DNA of 41,273 nucleotides, taken from Ruminococcus sp. Lineage in GTDB: Bacteria; Bacillota; Clostridia; Oscillospirales; Ruminococcaceae. The stretch is taken from positions 1-41,273 of the forward strand of contig JAFSSS010000032.1 of NCBI GenBank assembly GCA_017450925.1. Direction: 5' to 3'. A program made the translations under genes and the position numbers. Below, in pieces: positions 22,703-31,420 of this stretch (position 1 is its first letter; each line of letters starts with the position of its first letter). The notes beneath the pieces are model-generated. The model was not told where the DNA came from. It saw only the letters and a program-made list of their open reading frames with translations, and searched no databases.

Positions 22703-23416
22703 TTAGGAAATATTTCTTGCCCTGCCGATCGAGATATATCTGTCCATTACCGCCCGGAGGTCGGTGCCTTTCTCGGCTGTGGGCTGGCGCAGTCCGTTGA
22801 CGGTATATACCGTGCCGCCGTCCGGGGCAGGGGACTCGTCATAGCTATCCTTGAAGATAAAGCCGGAGGAAACGTTCCTGTCCCGCAGGATGCCCCTGCA
22901 TTCCGACAGGGGGCAGCCGGGGAAGTTCACGTTGTATATCTCGTTCTCTCCCAAGGGAGCATCTATAAGCTCTGCGATGATGCTGTCAAGATAGCCGTCG
23001 GCAGTCTCGCGGATGTCCTTGGCGGCCTCGGAAAAGGCAACGGCGTGAACACCTTGGAACGCCGCCTCAAAGGCCGCACCCACGGTGGCGGAGTACTGCA
23101 GGTCAGAGGCCAGGTTATAGCCGTGGTTTATCCCGGAGAACACCGTGTCCGGCTTTCCGGGGAGGATGTTCAGCACGCCTATCCTTACGCAGTCGGCGGG
23201 AGTGCCGGTGCAGGCAAAGGCGCGAACTCCGGGAACAGGGAAATCAGTCTCCCACGCCTTGAAGCTGTCCCGGAGAGTTATGCTGTGGGACATAGCGCTC
23301 CGCTGGCTGTCGGGAGCGACTATCCATACCTCGCCGAGCTTCACCGCTGCCTCTGCAAGCCTTACGATACCGTCGGCGGCGATGCCGTCATCGTTGGTGA
23401 TAAGTATCCTTTTCAT
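22703..23416 (-). CDS. surE: 5'/3'-nucleotidase SurE
   Basis: A 237-residue SurE phosphatase, which removes phosphate from nucleoside monophosphates with a divalent metal. Conserved features are the N-terminal ITNDDGI metal site, VAPDSQRSAMSHSIT and FSGINHGYNLASDLQYSATVGAAFEA. The length is slightly short but normal. It starts 3 bp after aguA ends, so it is co-translated within the polyamine operon. Confidence 0.93.
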   Translation of the reverse strand: MKRILITNDDGIAADGIVRLAEAAVKLGEVWIVAPDSQRSAMSHSITLRDSFKAWETDFPVPGVRAFACTGTPADCVRIGVLNILPGKPDTVFSGINHGYNLASDLQYSATVGAAFEAAFQGVHAVAFSEAAKDIRETADGYLDSIIAELIDAPLGENEIYNVNFPGCPLSECRGILRDRNVSSGFIFKDSYDESPAPDGGTVYTVNGLRQPTAEKGTDLRAVMDRYISIGRARNIS

Positions 23417-23419
23417 TTT

Positions 23420-24541
23420 TCACTCTTTCTGTCTGGGGACGGCAGGTATCTGCTGCGTGATGCAGTGGATGTTGCCGCCGCCGATGATTATCTCCCGGGC
23501 GGGGACGGGTATGATCTTTCTGTCGGGGAAGATATACTGCATGATGACCCGCGCCCTGTCGTCGCTTTGGGCGTTCTCGCCGCCGAACTGGGGCAGGAGG
23601 ATGCCTGTGTTTGTAAAATAGAAGTTCACATAGGATGCCGCCAGCCGCTCTCCGACCTCACGTTCGTCCTCGCCCTCCTCAAAGGAGTAGCCGGCAAGGT
23701 CATGCTCGGTTATGGTCACCGGCACATCGGGTATCGGCAGACGATAGACGGTGAGCCTTCTGCCCTTGGCATCCGTTTCATTTTCAAGATATTCAAGGCA
23801 GGCCTCTGAAAGAGCATACTGGGGGTCAGCCTCGTTGTCGCAGGAGGCAAGCACCACCTCGCCGGGACGGACAAAGGCGCAGACGTTGTCAACGTGTTCA
23901 TTGGTCTCGTCATTATAGATGCCTCTCGGCAGCCAAAGCACCTTTTCACCGCCGAGGCAGCCGCAGAGGACTTCCTCTATCTGCTCCCTTGAAAGCGAGG
24001 GATTGCGTCCCTTGCTGAGCAGGCAGCTTTCGGTGACCATGATCGTCCCCTCACCGTCGGAGTGGACAGAGCCGCCCTCAAGGACGAAATGCTGCAGATC
24101 GTAGATATCATAGCCCGCCGCCTCGCAGAAGCGTGAGGCAAAGGCGTTGTCTATGTCCCAATGGGCGTAGAGGCCGTCATAGCTTCCGCCCCATGCATTG
24201 AACTGCCAGTCGATGCCGCGGACGGTAATACCGTCCGATACAAAGGTGGGGGCGATATCCCGCGCCCAGGAGTCATCGGTGGGTATGTTCAGTATCTCCA
24301 CATTCGCGGTGTCGGCCAGCATAGCGCGGGCTTTGGCCTCTGATGTGTCCGACACGATGACATACACCCTTTCGCCCTTGGCGACCTCGCGGATAATATC
24401 CGCGAATACATTCTGCGCAGGCACAGCGCCGTAGCCCCAAGACCCCGGCCTCTCCGGGAATACGATGACCGTAGCCTCGTGGGGAGAAAACTCGGCAGGC
24501 ATATAGAAGCCGTCGTTTTTAGGTGTGGTTTTCAGTTTCAT
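23420..24541 (-). CDS. aguA: Agmatine deiminase
   Basis: A 373-residue guanidino-group hydrolase of the peptidyl-arginine deiminase fold, converting agmatine to N-carbamoylputrescine and ammonia. Recognisable family segments are FSPHEATVIVFP, DDSWARDIAPTF (acidic active-site residues), EGGSVHSDGEGT, and the catalytic Cys in GGGNIHCITQQIPA near the C-terminus. The order aguA, surE, PNPOx, nitroreductase, aguB places both agmatine enzymes in the operon headed by arginine decarboxylase. Confidence 0.95.
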   Translation of the reverse strand: MKLKTTPKNDGFYMPAEFSPHEATVIVFPERPGSWGYGAVPAQNVFADIIREVAKGERVYVIVSDTSEAKARAMLADTANVEILNIPTDDSWARDIAPTFVSDGITVRGIDWQFNAWGGSYDGLYAHWDIDNAFASRFCEAAGYDIYDLQHFVLEGGSVHSDGEGTIMVTESCLLSKGRNPSLSREQIEEVLCGCLGGEKVLWLPRGIYNDETNEHVDNVCAFVRPGEVVLASCDNEADPQYALSEACLEYLENETDAKGRRLTVYRLPIPDVPVTITEHDLAGYSFEEGEDEREVGERLAASYVNFYFTNTGILLPQFGGENAQSDDRARVIMQYIFPDRKIIPVPAREIIIGGGNIHCITQQIPAVPRQKE

Positions 24542-24564
24542 ATTATCTCACATTTCTGTATAGG

Positions 24565-25701
24565 TCAGGACAGCCTCTCCTTAAAATCCCCGTAGCCGAA
24601 GCGCTTGATAAGCTGATAGCTGCCGTCCTCACGGAGCAGGCCGAGGTCGGGCAGAGGCATACCGTTGAAAGTGTTGTTTTTCACGAACGAGTAGATAGCC
24701 ATGTCCTCAAAGCAGAGCCGGTCGCCGATGCTGAGGGGCTCATCGAAGCTGTAATCTCCGAAAATGTCGCCCGCCAGACAGGTGCGTGAGGACAGGCGGT
24801 AAAGGCAGGGCTTTTCTCCCTCGCTGCCGGAAAGATAAAGCGGCGGGCGGTAGGGCATCTCCAGCACGTCCGGTGCGTGACAGGCAGCAGATGCGTCCAG
24901 TATCGCCACATCAAGTCCGTTGTGTACGATATCCATGACCTCCGTCACCAGCCAGCCGGCACGCAGCGCCACAGCCTCACCCGGTTCAAGATAGACCTGC
25001 ACGCCGTAGGTCTTTTGAAGGTGCTTTATCAGCCGGCAGAGCCGCTCGCGGTCATAGTCCGGGCGGGTGATGTGATGTCCGCCGCCGAGGTTGAGCCACT
25101 TCAGCCGTGACAGATACCTGCCGAATTTCTCCTCCACTGCCCGGAGCGTCACCTCAAGCGCATCGGAGTTCTGCTCGCAGAGGGTGTGGAAGTGCAGACC
25201 GTCGAGATACGGCAGCACCGACTCGTCAAAATCGGAGATGCGCACTCCGAGCCGGGATCCAACGGCACATGGGTCGTATATGGGCGTGTCCTGCGTGGAG
25301 CATTCCGGGTTTATCCGCAGACCGATGCTCCTGCCGCGGCAGCGATCCTTGAACCTCATCAGCTGAGGCAAAGAGTTGAATACGATGTGGTCGCTGACCG
25401 ATACTATCTCGTCAAACTCGCTGTCCTTGTAGGCGGGAGAGAAAACGTGTACCTCTCCGGGAAATTCCTCACGCCCGAGACGGGCTTCATACAGTCCGCT
25501 GGCGGTGGTGCCGCAGAGATATCCCGATATCATGGGATATACCGCAAAGAGGGAAAAGGCCTTCTGCGCAAGAAGTATTTTGCAGCCCGTATCCTGCATC
25601 ACTTCCCGCAGCAGCTTTAAATTATATTTCAGCCCCGCCTCGTCAATGACGTAGGCGGGGGTGTTTATCTCTGAAAATACGGGTCTTGCCGGCTGCATCA
25701 T
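24565..25701 (-). CDS. nspC: Carboxynorspermidine/carboxyspermidine decarboxylase
   Basis: A 378-residue fold-III PLP decarboxylase removing CO2 from carboxyspermidine or carboxynorspermidine. The PLP lysine lies in ILLAQKAFS; HFHTLCEQNSD and NLGGGHHI are typical of NspC, and the second-subunit cysteine region is ILDASAACHAPDVLEMPYRPPLY. Its start overlaps the stop of the dehydrogenase gene (ATGA, 25698-25701), showing tight coupling to the enzyme that makes its substrate. Since the operon makes putrescine, spermidine is the expected product. Confidence 0.94.
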   Translation of the reverse strand: MMQPARPVFSEINTPAYVIDEAGLKYNLKLLREVMQDTGCKILLAQKAFSLFAVYPMISGYLCGTTASGLYEARLGREEFPGEVHVFSPAYKDSEFDEIVSVSDHIVFNSLPQLMRFKDRCRGRSIGLRINPECSTQDTPIYDPCAVGSRLGVRISDFDESVLPYLDGLHFHTLCEQNSDALEVTLRAVEEKFGRYLSRLKWLNLGGGHHITRPDYDRERLCRLIKHLQKTYGVQVYLEPGEAVALRAGWLVTEVMDIVHNGLDVAILDASAACHAPDVLEMPYRPPLYLSGSEGEKPCLYRLSSRTCLAGDIFGDYSFDEPLSIGDRLCFEDMAIYSFVKNNTFNGMPLPDLGLLREDGSYQLIKRFGYGDFKERLS

Positions 25702-26951
25702 TCCACCGTAACGGGGTTCTCGTCAACTACCCAGGGAAGTCCGTATTTGTTCAGCATATCCATGTAGGGATCGGGGTCGAACTCCTCAACGTTGAAAACG
25801 CCCTTTTCAGCCCATGTGCCTGAGGCCACCATTGCCGTGCCGATCATTGCGGGAACGCCTGTGGTGTAGGACACCGCCTGAGCGCCGGTCTCCCTGTAGC
25901 ATTCCTGATGATCGCAGACGTTGTAAATGTAGATCGTCCTCTCCTTGCCGTCCTTCACGCCGGTGAAGATGCAGCCGATGTTGGTCTTGCCCACGGTGCG
26001 GGGACCCAGAGATGCGGGATCCGGCAGCAGCGCCTTGAGGAACTTGATAGGCACGATCTCGCGCCCCTCGAACATGACAGGCGTCGTCCCCAGCATCCCT
26101 ACGTTTTCAAGACACTTCATGTGGGTCAGATAGCTCTGCCCGAAGGTCATGAAGAAACGGATGCGCTTGATGCCCGGGATATTCTTGGCAAGGCTCTCGA
26201 TTTCCTCGTGATGCAGAAGATACATATCCTTCATGCCGACTCCGGCAAAATTGTACTCGCGCTTGATCTCCATAGGCTTTGTCTCTACCCAGTGACCGTC
26301 CTCCCAGTAGGAGCCGTTGGCCGATACCTCGCGGAGATTGATTTCCGGGTTGAAGTTGGTGGCAAAGGGATAGCCGTGGTCGCCGCCGTTGCAGTCAAGA
26401 ATGTCGATATAGTGTATCTCGTCAAAATAGTGCTTGAGGGCATAGGCGGAATAGACCTGCGTAACACCGGGGTCAAAGCCGGTGCCGAGAAGTGCGGTCA
26501 GCCCTGACGCCTTGAATCTCTCGTCGTATGCCCACTGCCAGCTGTAGTCAAAATATGCAGTAAAGCCCTTTTCCCTGCAGCGCTTTTCATATACCGCTCT
26601 CCACTCGGGGTCGTCAGTGTCCTCGGCCTCGTAGTTGGCTGTATCTACATAGTTCGCACCGCAGGCAAGGCAGGCGTCCATGATCGTCAGATCCTGATAG
26701 GGCAGAGCCACGTTCAGAACGGTGTGGGGCCCAAACTCGTTCATAAGTGCCGTCAGCGACTCAAGGCTGTCGGCATCCACCCTTGCGGTAGTGATGACCG
26801 CCTTCGTCATGGGACGGAGCCTTTCGGCAAGAGCCTCACACTTTGAAACTGTCCTGCTGGCGATAAGTATCTCCGTGAACAGGGGATTTTCGCAGCACTT
26901 GTAGATAGCAACGGTGGCTACTCCGCCGCAGCCGATCACCATTAATTTCAT
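25698..26951 (-). CDS. Carboxy(nor)spermidine dehydrogenase, saccharopine dehydrogenase family
   Basis: A 417-residue saccharopine dehydrogenase-like oxidoreductase that condenses putrescine (or diaminopropane) with aspartate semialdehyde using NADPH. The Rossmann motif is GCGGVATVA at the N-terminus; further family segments are NVALPYQDLTIMDACL, YVDTANYE and GTGFDPGVTQVY. Immediate coupling to nspC identifies it as the polyamine enzyme rather than a lysine-pathway saccharopine dehydrogenase. The 2-bp gap to PAP2 shows it is in the same operon. Confidence 0.92.
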   Translation of the reverse strand: MKLMVIGCGGVATVAIYKCCENPLFTEILIASRTVSKCEALAERLRPMTKAVITTARVDADSLESLTALMNEFGPHTVLNVALPYQDLTIMDACLACGANYVDTANYEAEDTDDPEWRAVYEKRCREKGFTAYFDYSWQWAYDERFKASGLTALLGTGFDPGVTQVYSAYALKHYFDEIHYIDILDCNGGDHGYPFATNFNPEINLREVSANGSYWEDGHWVETKPMEIKREYNFAGVGMKDMYLLHHEEIESLAKNIPGIKRIRFFMTFGQSYLTHMKCLENVGMLGTTPVMFEGREIVPIKFLKALLPDPASLGPRTVGKTNIGCIFTGVKDGKERTIYIYNVCDHQECYRETGAQAVSYTTGVPAMIGTAMVASGTWAEKGVFNVEEFDPDPYMDMLNKYGLPWVVDENPVTVE

Positions 26952-26952
26952 A

Positions 26953-27867
26953 CTATTTTTCCTCCTTGACTGTTTTTTTCAGAATAAGCATATATATCAC
27001 CGAAAAGATCATGAACACGGCTCCCGAGAAGGAAACGTCGCTTAGGAAATGCGCCCCTCTCACAATACGGGAGAACATGACCACTGCAGAATAGGCAAAC
27101 CCGCAGCCTGCCAGCATAAGCTCCCTGCCCTTCAGGGAGGTGAATATCCAGCTTAGGGCGGGAAGTGTGATAAAGCAGGTCATCGACATCATGGAATGAC
27201 CGCTGGGGAAGGAAGCAAATTCGCTTTTCACTACGCCCAAGGTCTCCGGCAGCTCCTTGCTGTAGCCGGTGAAGCGCTCGTACCAGTTCATGAAGCCCAC
27301 GCCCTCGTGACCCTGTATCACTATCCGGTAGCGGGGACGGCGCATGGTGCTTTTTATTACCTCCAGCAGGATGTAGGCCGTCAGTATCGTCGCCATAAGG
27401 ACGATTATCCTTCTGACAAGGTTTATATCCGCGTTTTTCTTGGCCATGCTAAAGCCCAGAAAGGCCAGCGGCAGCAGCACCAGCGCAGTGATCACCATTG
27501 CAGGCACACTTCCGCGGACGCTGGGGAAAACCTCGTCCAGACAGCTGGAGGAGGTAAAGACCTTTGCACCGAAGCCGCAAAGCCCGAGGGTCAGCACGGC
27601 GGCAGTGATAAGTGCCGGCAGCCTTGCCCCGCTTTGGATCGCGCCCGCTCTCTGCAGCAGCGCCCCCGACAGCAGTATCAGTACGCCGAACAGCGGCATC
27701 GGCCCTATGGCCGCAGTCACCTTGCATAAGACATTGTCCGGCGAATACAGCGTGTCCGATATCGCCATGTCGTTAAAGGTGCCGACGATAAACAGTCCGG
27801 CAAAGATACAGAAGGCAGCGCAGGAAAAGGCGATAAGCCTGCCTGTGTTCTGTTCGGAGGTTTTCAT
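26953..27867 (-). CDS. PAP2-family membrane phosphatase
   Basis: A 304-residue membrane protein with about seven hydrophobic segments and a type-2 phosphatidic acid phosphatase signature: a K-x6-RPR-like motif (KSTMRRPRYR), PSGHSMMS and SRIVRGAHFLSDV. It probably dephosphorylates a lipid or isoprenoid phosphate at the membrane. The ATG at 27867 (after AAAGGAAG) overlaps the stop of a decayed paralogue just upstream. Why a lipid phosphatase sits in a polyamine operon is unclear; polyamine modification of lipids or cell wall is one guess. Confidence 0.88.
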   Translation of the reverse strand: MKTSEQNTGRLIAFSCAAFCIFAGLFIVGTFNDMAISDTLYSPDNVLCKVTAAIGPMPLFGVLILLSGALLQRAGAIQSGARLPALITAAVLTLGLCGFGAKVFTSSSCLDEVFPSVRGSVPAMVITALVLLPLAFLGFSMAKKNADINLVRRIIVLMATILTAYILLEVIKSTMRRPRYRIVIQGHEGVGFMNWYERFTGYSKELPETLGVVKSEFASFPSGHSMMSMTCFITLPALSWIFTSLKGRELMLAGCGFAYSAVVMFSRIVRGAHFLSDVSFSGAVFMIFSVIYMLILKKTVKEEK

Positions 27868-28175
27868 TGTTCTGACTTCCTTTCGGCATACAAATTTTTG
27901 CAAATCAGCAGATGTACCGCCGAGATGATAAGCATCAGCACAGTCCCGGTGCTTACGTCGCTCAAATAGTGGGCTCCTACGATGATCCTTGCCAGCATGA
28001 CCATAGCACCGAAGCAGGCGCCGCATACTGCCAGCCCGTAGGGATCTCTGATCTAAAAGAGACTGTCGGATATATCCCGGTCATTCCCGGCGCCAACGGC
28101 TATCCCGGCAATGCAGAGAGCAATAAGCGCTCCCGCCGGTATAAGGCGGCGGTTTATGCTTCCGGCATTATTCAT
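27864..28175 (-). pseudogene. Decayed tandem PAP2 paralogue
   Basis: Translating the gap between speE and the PAP2 gene gives the two ends of another PAP2 protein in one frame. From ATG 28175 come 40 residues matching the N-terminus of the intact neighbour (RLIPAGALIALCIAG...ISDSLF). Then there is an in-frame TAG (28055-28053), and then a C-terminal piece with GAMVMLARIIVGAHYLSDVS up to a TGA overlapping the intact gene's start. About 200 central residues, including PSGH, are missing. It overlaps speE by 8 bp, as a working operon gene would, so it looks like a duplicate that lost its core by internal deletion. Confidence 0.85.
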
Positions 28176-29037
28176 GCTTCATCCTGCCCTCTTCCTCCTC
28201 AAGGAGATCCTCCACATACTTTGGCAGCATGAAAGCCCCGGTGTGCAGATTGGTGGTGTAGTACCAGGTCTTGATATGCCTGTCCTTCCAGCGCTTGGCA
28301 TCCAGATCTTTAAGGGGATGATACTTCTTTGAGGCAAAGCCGAAGAGCCAGTAGCCCGAGGGGCAGGTGGGTATATGCGCTTGATATACGCGGCTGATAG
28401 GGAAGCTCCGGAAGGCCTTGCGGTGCATAGCCCGGCAGGTCTCCTCGTCCTCGGCAAAGAAGGGTGAGCCGTGCTGATAGACCATTATCCCGTCCTCGTG
28501 GAGCGCCTTGAAGCAGGAGCCGTAAAACTCCTTTGTGAACAGTCCCGCCGTATGTCCCAGCGGGTCGGTGGAGTCGTTGATTATAAGATCGTACTCGTCC
28601 TGCTTGCCCCGGAGAAAGCGCAGGCCGTCCCGGTAGTGCAGCTGCACCCGGCTGTCGTCGAGACCCCTTGCGTTGTCCGGAAAGAACTCCCGGCAGACCT
28701 TTACAAACAGCTCGTCCGGCTCCACCACGTCGATGACCTCGATCTCGTCGTAATAGGAAAGCTCTCTTGCCACGCCGCCGTCACCGCCGCCGATGACCAG
28801 TACCTTTTTCACGCTGGGGTGTACCGCCATAGGAACGTGGACGATCATTTCGTCATAGGTGAACTCGTCCTTTTCGGAGAAGATCACCGAGCCGTCCGAG
28901 GTCAGAAACCTCCCGAACTCCTCCGACTCGAACACATCTATCCTCTGAAAGTCGCTGACCCCGGAGAAAAGCTGCTTTTCCACCCTTATGGACATCTTAA
29001 CGTTCTGTGTATGATATTCCGAAAACCAGAAATCCAT
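28168..29037 (-). CDS. speE: Spermidine synthase
   Basis: A 289-residue aminopropyltransferase that normally moves an aminopropyl group from decarboxylated SAM to putrescine. Family features: WFSEYHTQNVKMSIRVEKQLFS at the N-terminus, SAM-binding VLVIGGGDGGVARE, EVIDVVEPDE, and the catalytic Asp in YDLIINDSTDPLGHTAGLF. The length is standard and the sequence looks like clostridial SpeE. No SAM decarboxylase (speD) is in the window. The gene is directly adjacent to its upstream neighbour (TGAATG). Confidence 0.93.
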   Translation of the reverse strand: MDFWFSEYHTQNVKMSIRVEKQLFSGVSDFQRIDVFESEEFGRFLTSDGSVIFSEKDEFTYDEMIVHVPMAVHPSVKKVLVIGGGDGGVARELSYYDEIEVIDVVEPDELFVKVCREFFPDNARGLDDSRVQLHYRDGLRFLRGKQDEYDLIINDSTDPLGHTAGLFTKEFYGSCFKALHEDGIMVYQHGSPFFAEDEETCRAMHRKAFRSFPISRVYQAHIPTCPSGYWLFGFASKKYHPLKDLDAKRWKDRHIKTWYYTTNLHTGAFMLPKYVEDLLEEEEGRMKHE

Positions 29038-29823
29038 TCATTCACCCTCCAACCAGATATCCTCGGGTCCCTTCACTTTGCCGAAGATATCTACCGTATA
29101 TTTGTCATAAGCAAAATATGCATCGTAATCGCCGTCATAGTACATGACTATGTTTGTCAGCTTCATTTCCCGGGCTATCCTTTCGCCGTCACCGAGCTTT
29201 TCGGCTGCAAACTGCCGCAGCTCGCTGTCGTGCCGCCCGCACTCCCGGCAGAAGGCCTCAAGATAGGACAGCGGGTTGGTGCAGGGTTCATATTCCGTTG
29301 ACGCGCATATATGTATCTCCGTCCCCAGCCAGTCAAAGCGCCCCTCGTAGCCGTCCTCGCCCAGCTCCAGTGTTCCGAGCAGATCGGAGCGCAGGGTTAG
29401 GCTGTCGATATATTCCTTAATGACCCCGGACAGATACGGCTCCTCCACGCTGTCGGAAGCTATCTCTGTCAGATACATCCCGCCCATGCGCACCTCCGGG
29501 CTGCTGTACCAAGGCTTCACCGGCGGATGCCCTTTCACACGGTATATTCCGTATTCCCGGAACAGGCTCTTGAAGGAACCGCTCTGCTGTTCTTCGGGGG
29601 TCGGCTCCCATATCATGACTGTCCGCCCCTGCTCCCGGCTGTCTGCTGTCAGGTCAATAGCTCCCAGTATCGCCAGACTGGCAAAAAATGTGCGGCTTGT
29701 CGTTTCTCCCGTTTTCGGAGCTTCATCGGAGACTGCCACAAGAAATTCGTGTATCTCGTCCTTAAACTGCTCGCGTCTGTGTTCGGGGAGTGTTCCGCCG
29801 CCGACTGTCAGCGGGTATATCAT
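29038..29823 (-). CDS. Unknown protein in the polyamine operon (possible DUF2262-like C-terminus)
   Basis: A 261-residue, acidic, soluble protein without signal peptide or membrane helix. I do not recognise it with certainty. The last third (FDWLGTEIHI...ELRQFAAEKL...MKLTNIVMYYDGDYDAYFAYD) resembles the DUF2262 pattern, whose function is unknown. The start has GGAGG upstream and the stop abuts speE. Its fixed place between arginine decarboxylase and spermidine synthase suggests a polyamine-related or housekeeping role, but no catalytic motif is visible. Confidence 0.7.
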   Translation of the reverse strand: MIYPLTVGGGTLPEHRREQFKDEIHEFLVAVSDEAPKTGETTSRTFFASLAILGAIDLTADSREQGRTVMIWEPTPEEQQSGSFKSLFREYGIYRVKGHPPVKPWYSSPEVRMGGMYLTEIASDSVEEPYLSGVIKEYIDSLTLRSDLLGTLELGEDGYEGRFDWLGTEIHICASTEYEPCTNPLSYLEAFCRECGRHDSELRQFAAEKLGDGERIAREMKLTNIVMYYDGDYDAYFAYDKYTVDIFGKVKGPEDIWLEGE

Positions 29824-29853
29824 ATCCGTTACCTCCGCTCAAATTGGTGTCAT

Positions 29854-29931
29854 TCAGCCCCCAAGCCATTTTCCGCACAGGAACACGGTCGCTGCCAAAA
29901 GCACGAGCGCTCCGGCTGCATAGCCGAACAT
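29854..29931 (-). CDS. Possible 25-residue single-helix membrane peptide
   Basis: Between speA and the next gene, a short frame from ATG 29931 encodes MFGYAAGALVLLAATVFLCG plus five residues, one hydrophobic helix. No convincing ribosome binding site is present. A second short frame (ATG overlapping the speA stop, 14 residues) also exists. Either may be chance; the 148-bp gap holds nothing else recognisable. Confidence 0.25.
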   Translation of the reverse strand: MFGYAAGALVLLAATVFLCGKWLGG

Positions 29932-29971
29932 CACAGCAAGCCGGCTGTGATGATGATAATATCCGTCGCCT

Positions 29972-31420
29972 TCATTTAAGCACGTTGAGCCTCTCCAAGC
30001 TGCCGTCCTCCGGCCCTTGCATCGAGCAGCCCTTTTCCTTTGCGAAAAGCGTATAGTCGATTATCTCCTGCGTTATCATCTCACCCGGCGCAAGTATCGG
30101 TATCCCGGGAGGATAGCACATCACAAACTCCCCGCAGATGCGCCCCGCCGTCTCGCGGATAGGCACCAGCTCCTTTTCGGCATAGAAGGCCTTCTGCGGT
30201 GTTGCCGCAACTATGGGAGTGATATACTCTGCATTGTGCAGCAGCGACACCGGCTTTGAATAGAGCCGCTTGATATCCTCGAGCGCCCCCACAAGGCGTT
30301 CGATGTCCTGTATCCTGTCGCCTATGGAGATGTATGCCAGTATGTTCCCAATGTCGCCGAACTCGATCTGTATGTCGTATTCATCCCGAAGCAGATCATA
30401 GACCTCAATGCCGGTCAGCCCTATGTCACGGGTATATACCGACAGCTTTGTAACATCGAAATCAAAGATGCTGCCGCCGTTGACAATGTCCTTGCCGTAG
30501 GCATAATAGCCGCCGATAGAGTTGATCTCCTCCCGGGCGTACTCTGCCATTTTAGCCACCTTTTCAAACGACTCCCGCCCTCTAAGGGCAAGGTTGCGGC
30601 GTGAGATATCAAGGCTTGAGAGCAGCAGATATGAAGCCGAGGTGGTCTGCGTCAGATTGATTATCTGCTCCACATACCGGGTGTTGACATTCTCACCCAG
30701 CAGCAGCAGTGAGCTTTGGGTCAGACTGCCGCCGGACTTGTGCATGGACACCGCCGCCATATCCGCGCCCGCCTCCATAGCGGAAACGGGCAGGCTTTCG
30801 TTAAAGGAAAGATGCGTGCCGTGAGCCTCGTCCACCAGCACCAGCATATCATGCTCATGTGCGATCCTTACGATCGACCGCAGGTCAGAGCATATGCCGT
30901 AATAGGTGGGATTGTTCACGAACACTGCCGAAGCGTCCGGGTGGGCAAGGATAGCCTGCTCCACCTGAGAAAGCTCCATGCCGAGGGCGATGCCTATATG
31001 CTTGTCCACGTCCGGGTCAACATACACCGGCTCCGCACCGCAGAGGACGAGGGCGTTGATAACGCTGCGGTGGACGTTCCTCGGCAGGATTATCTTATCC
31101 CCTGCCTTGCAGGCAGTGAGTATCATGCTCTGCACCGAGGAGGTGGTCCCTCCCACCATAAAATAGGCGTGAGCCGCCCCGAAGGCATCAGCTGCCAGCT
31201 GTTCCGCGTCCATGATGACGGAAACGGGGTGACAGAGATTATCAAGGGGCTTCATCGAATTTACGTCAAGGCTTACGCACTGCTCGCCCAGCAGCTTTAC
31301 CAGCTCCGGGTTGCCGCGTCCCCGCTTGTGGCCGGGAACGTCAAAGGGGACGACTCTCTGTCGTCTGAATCTTTCCAGCGCCTCATAAACGGGCGCCGAT
31401 CTTTGCTTTTCAATATCCAT
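29972..31420 (-). CDS. speA: Arginine decarboxylase, aspartate aminotransferase-fold
   Basis: A 482-residue fold-I PLP decarboxylase of the Orn/Lys/Arg class, short biosynthetic Firmicutes type (like Bacillus SpeA). Landmarks: VPFDVPGHKRGRG near residue 24, HAYFMVGGTTSSVQ, VLVDEAHGTHL, and the PLP lysine in AAVSMHKSGGSLTQ. The next pathway genes in the operon handle agmatine (aguA, aguB), so arginine is the most likely substrate rather than lysine or ornithine. It is the first gene of the operon and follows a structured leader with a terminator 15 nt upstream of its start codon. Confidence 0.9.
   Translation of the reverse strand: MDIEKQRSAPVYEALERFRRQRVVPFDVPGHKRGRGNPELVKLLGEQCVSLDVNSMKPLDNLCHPVSVIMDAEQLAADAFGAAHAYFMVGGTTSSVQSMILTACKAGDKIILPRNVHRSVINALVLCGAEPVYVDPDVDKHIGIALGMELSQVEQAILAHPDASAVFVNNPTYYGICSDLRSIVRIAHEHDMLVLVDEAHGTHLSFNESLPVSAMEAGADMAAVSMHKSGGSLTQSSLLLLGENVNTRYVEQIINLTQTTSASYLLLSSLDISRRNLALRGRESFEKVAKMAEYAREEINSIGGYYAYGKDIVNGGSIFDFDVTKLSVYTRDIGLTGIEVYDLLRDEYDIQIEFGDIGNILAYISIGDRIQDIERLVGALEDIKRLYSKPVSLLHNAEYITPIVAATPQKAFYAEKELVPIRETAGRICGEFVMCYPPGIPILAPGEMITQEIIDYTLFAKEKGCSMQGPEDGSLERLNVLK

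Noticed and set aside
25698-26951. Lysine-pathway saccharopine dehydrogenase
   Set aside because: Direct ATGA coupling to nspC and the surrounding polyamine genes point to carboxy(nor)spermidine synthesis.
29930-29975. 14-codon frame starting in the speA stop codon (MKATDIIIITAGLL)
   Set aside because: Too short and without a ribosome binding site of its own; listed only as part of the gap description.
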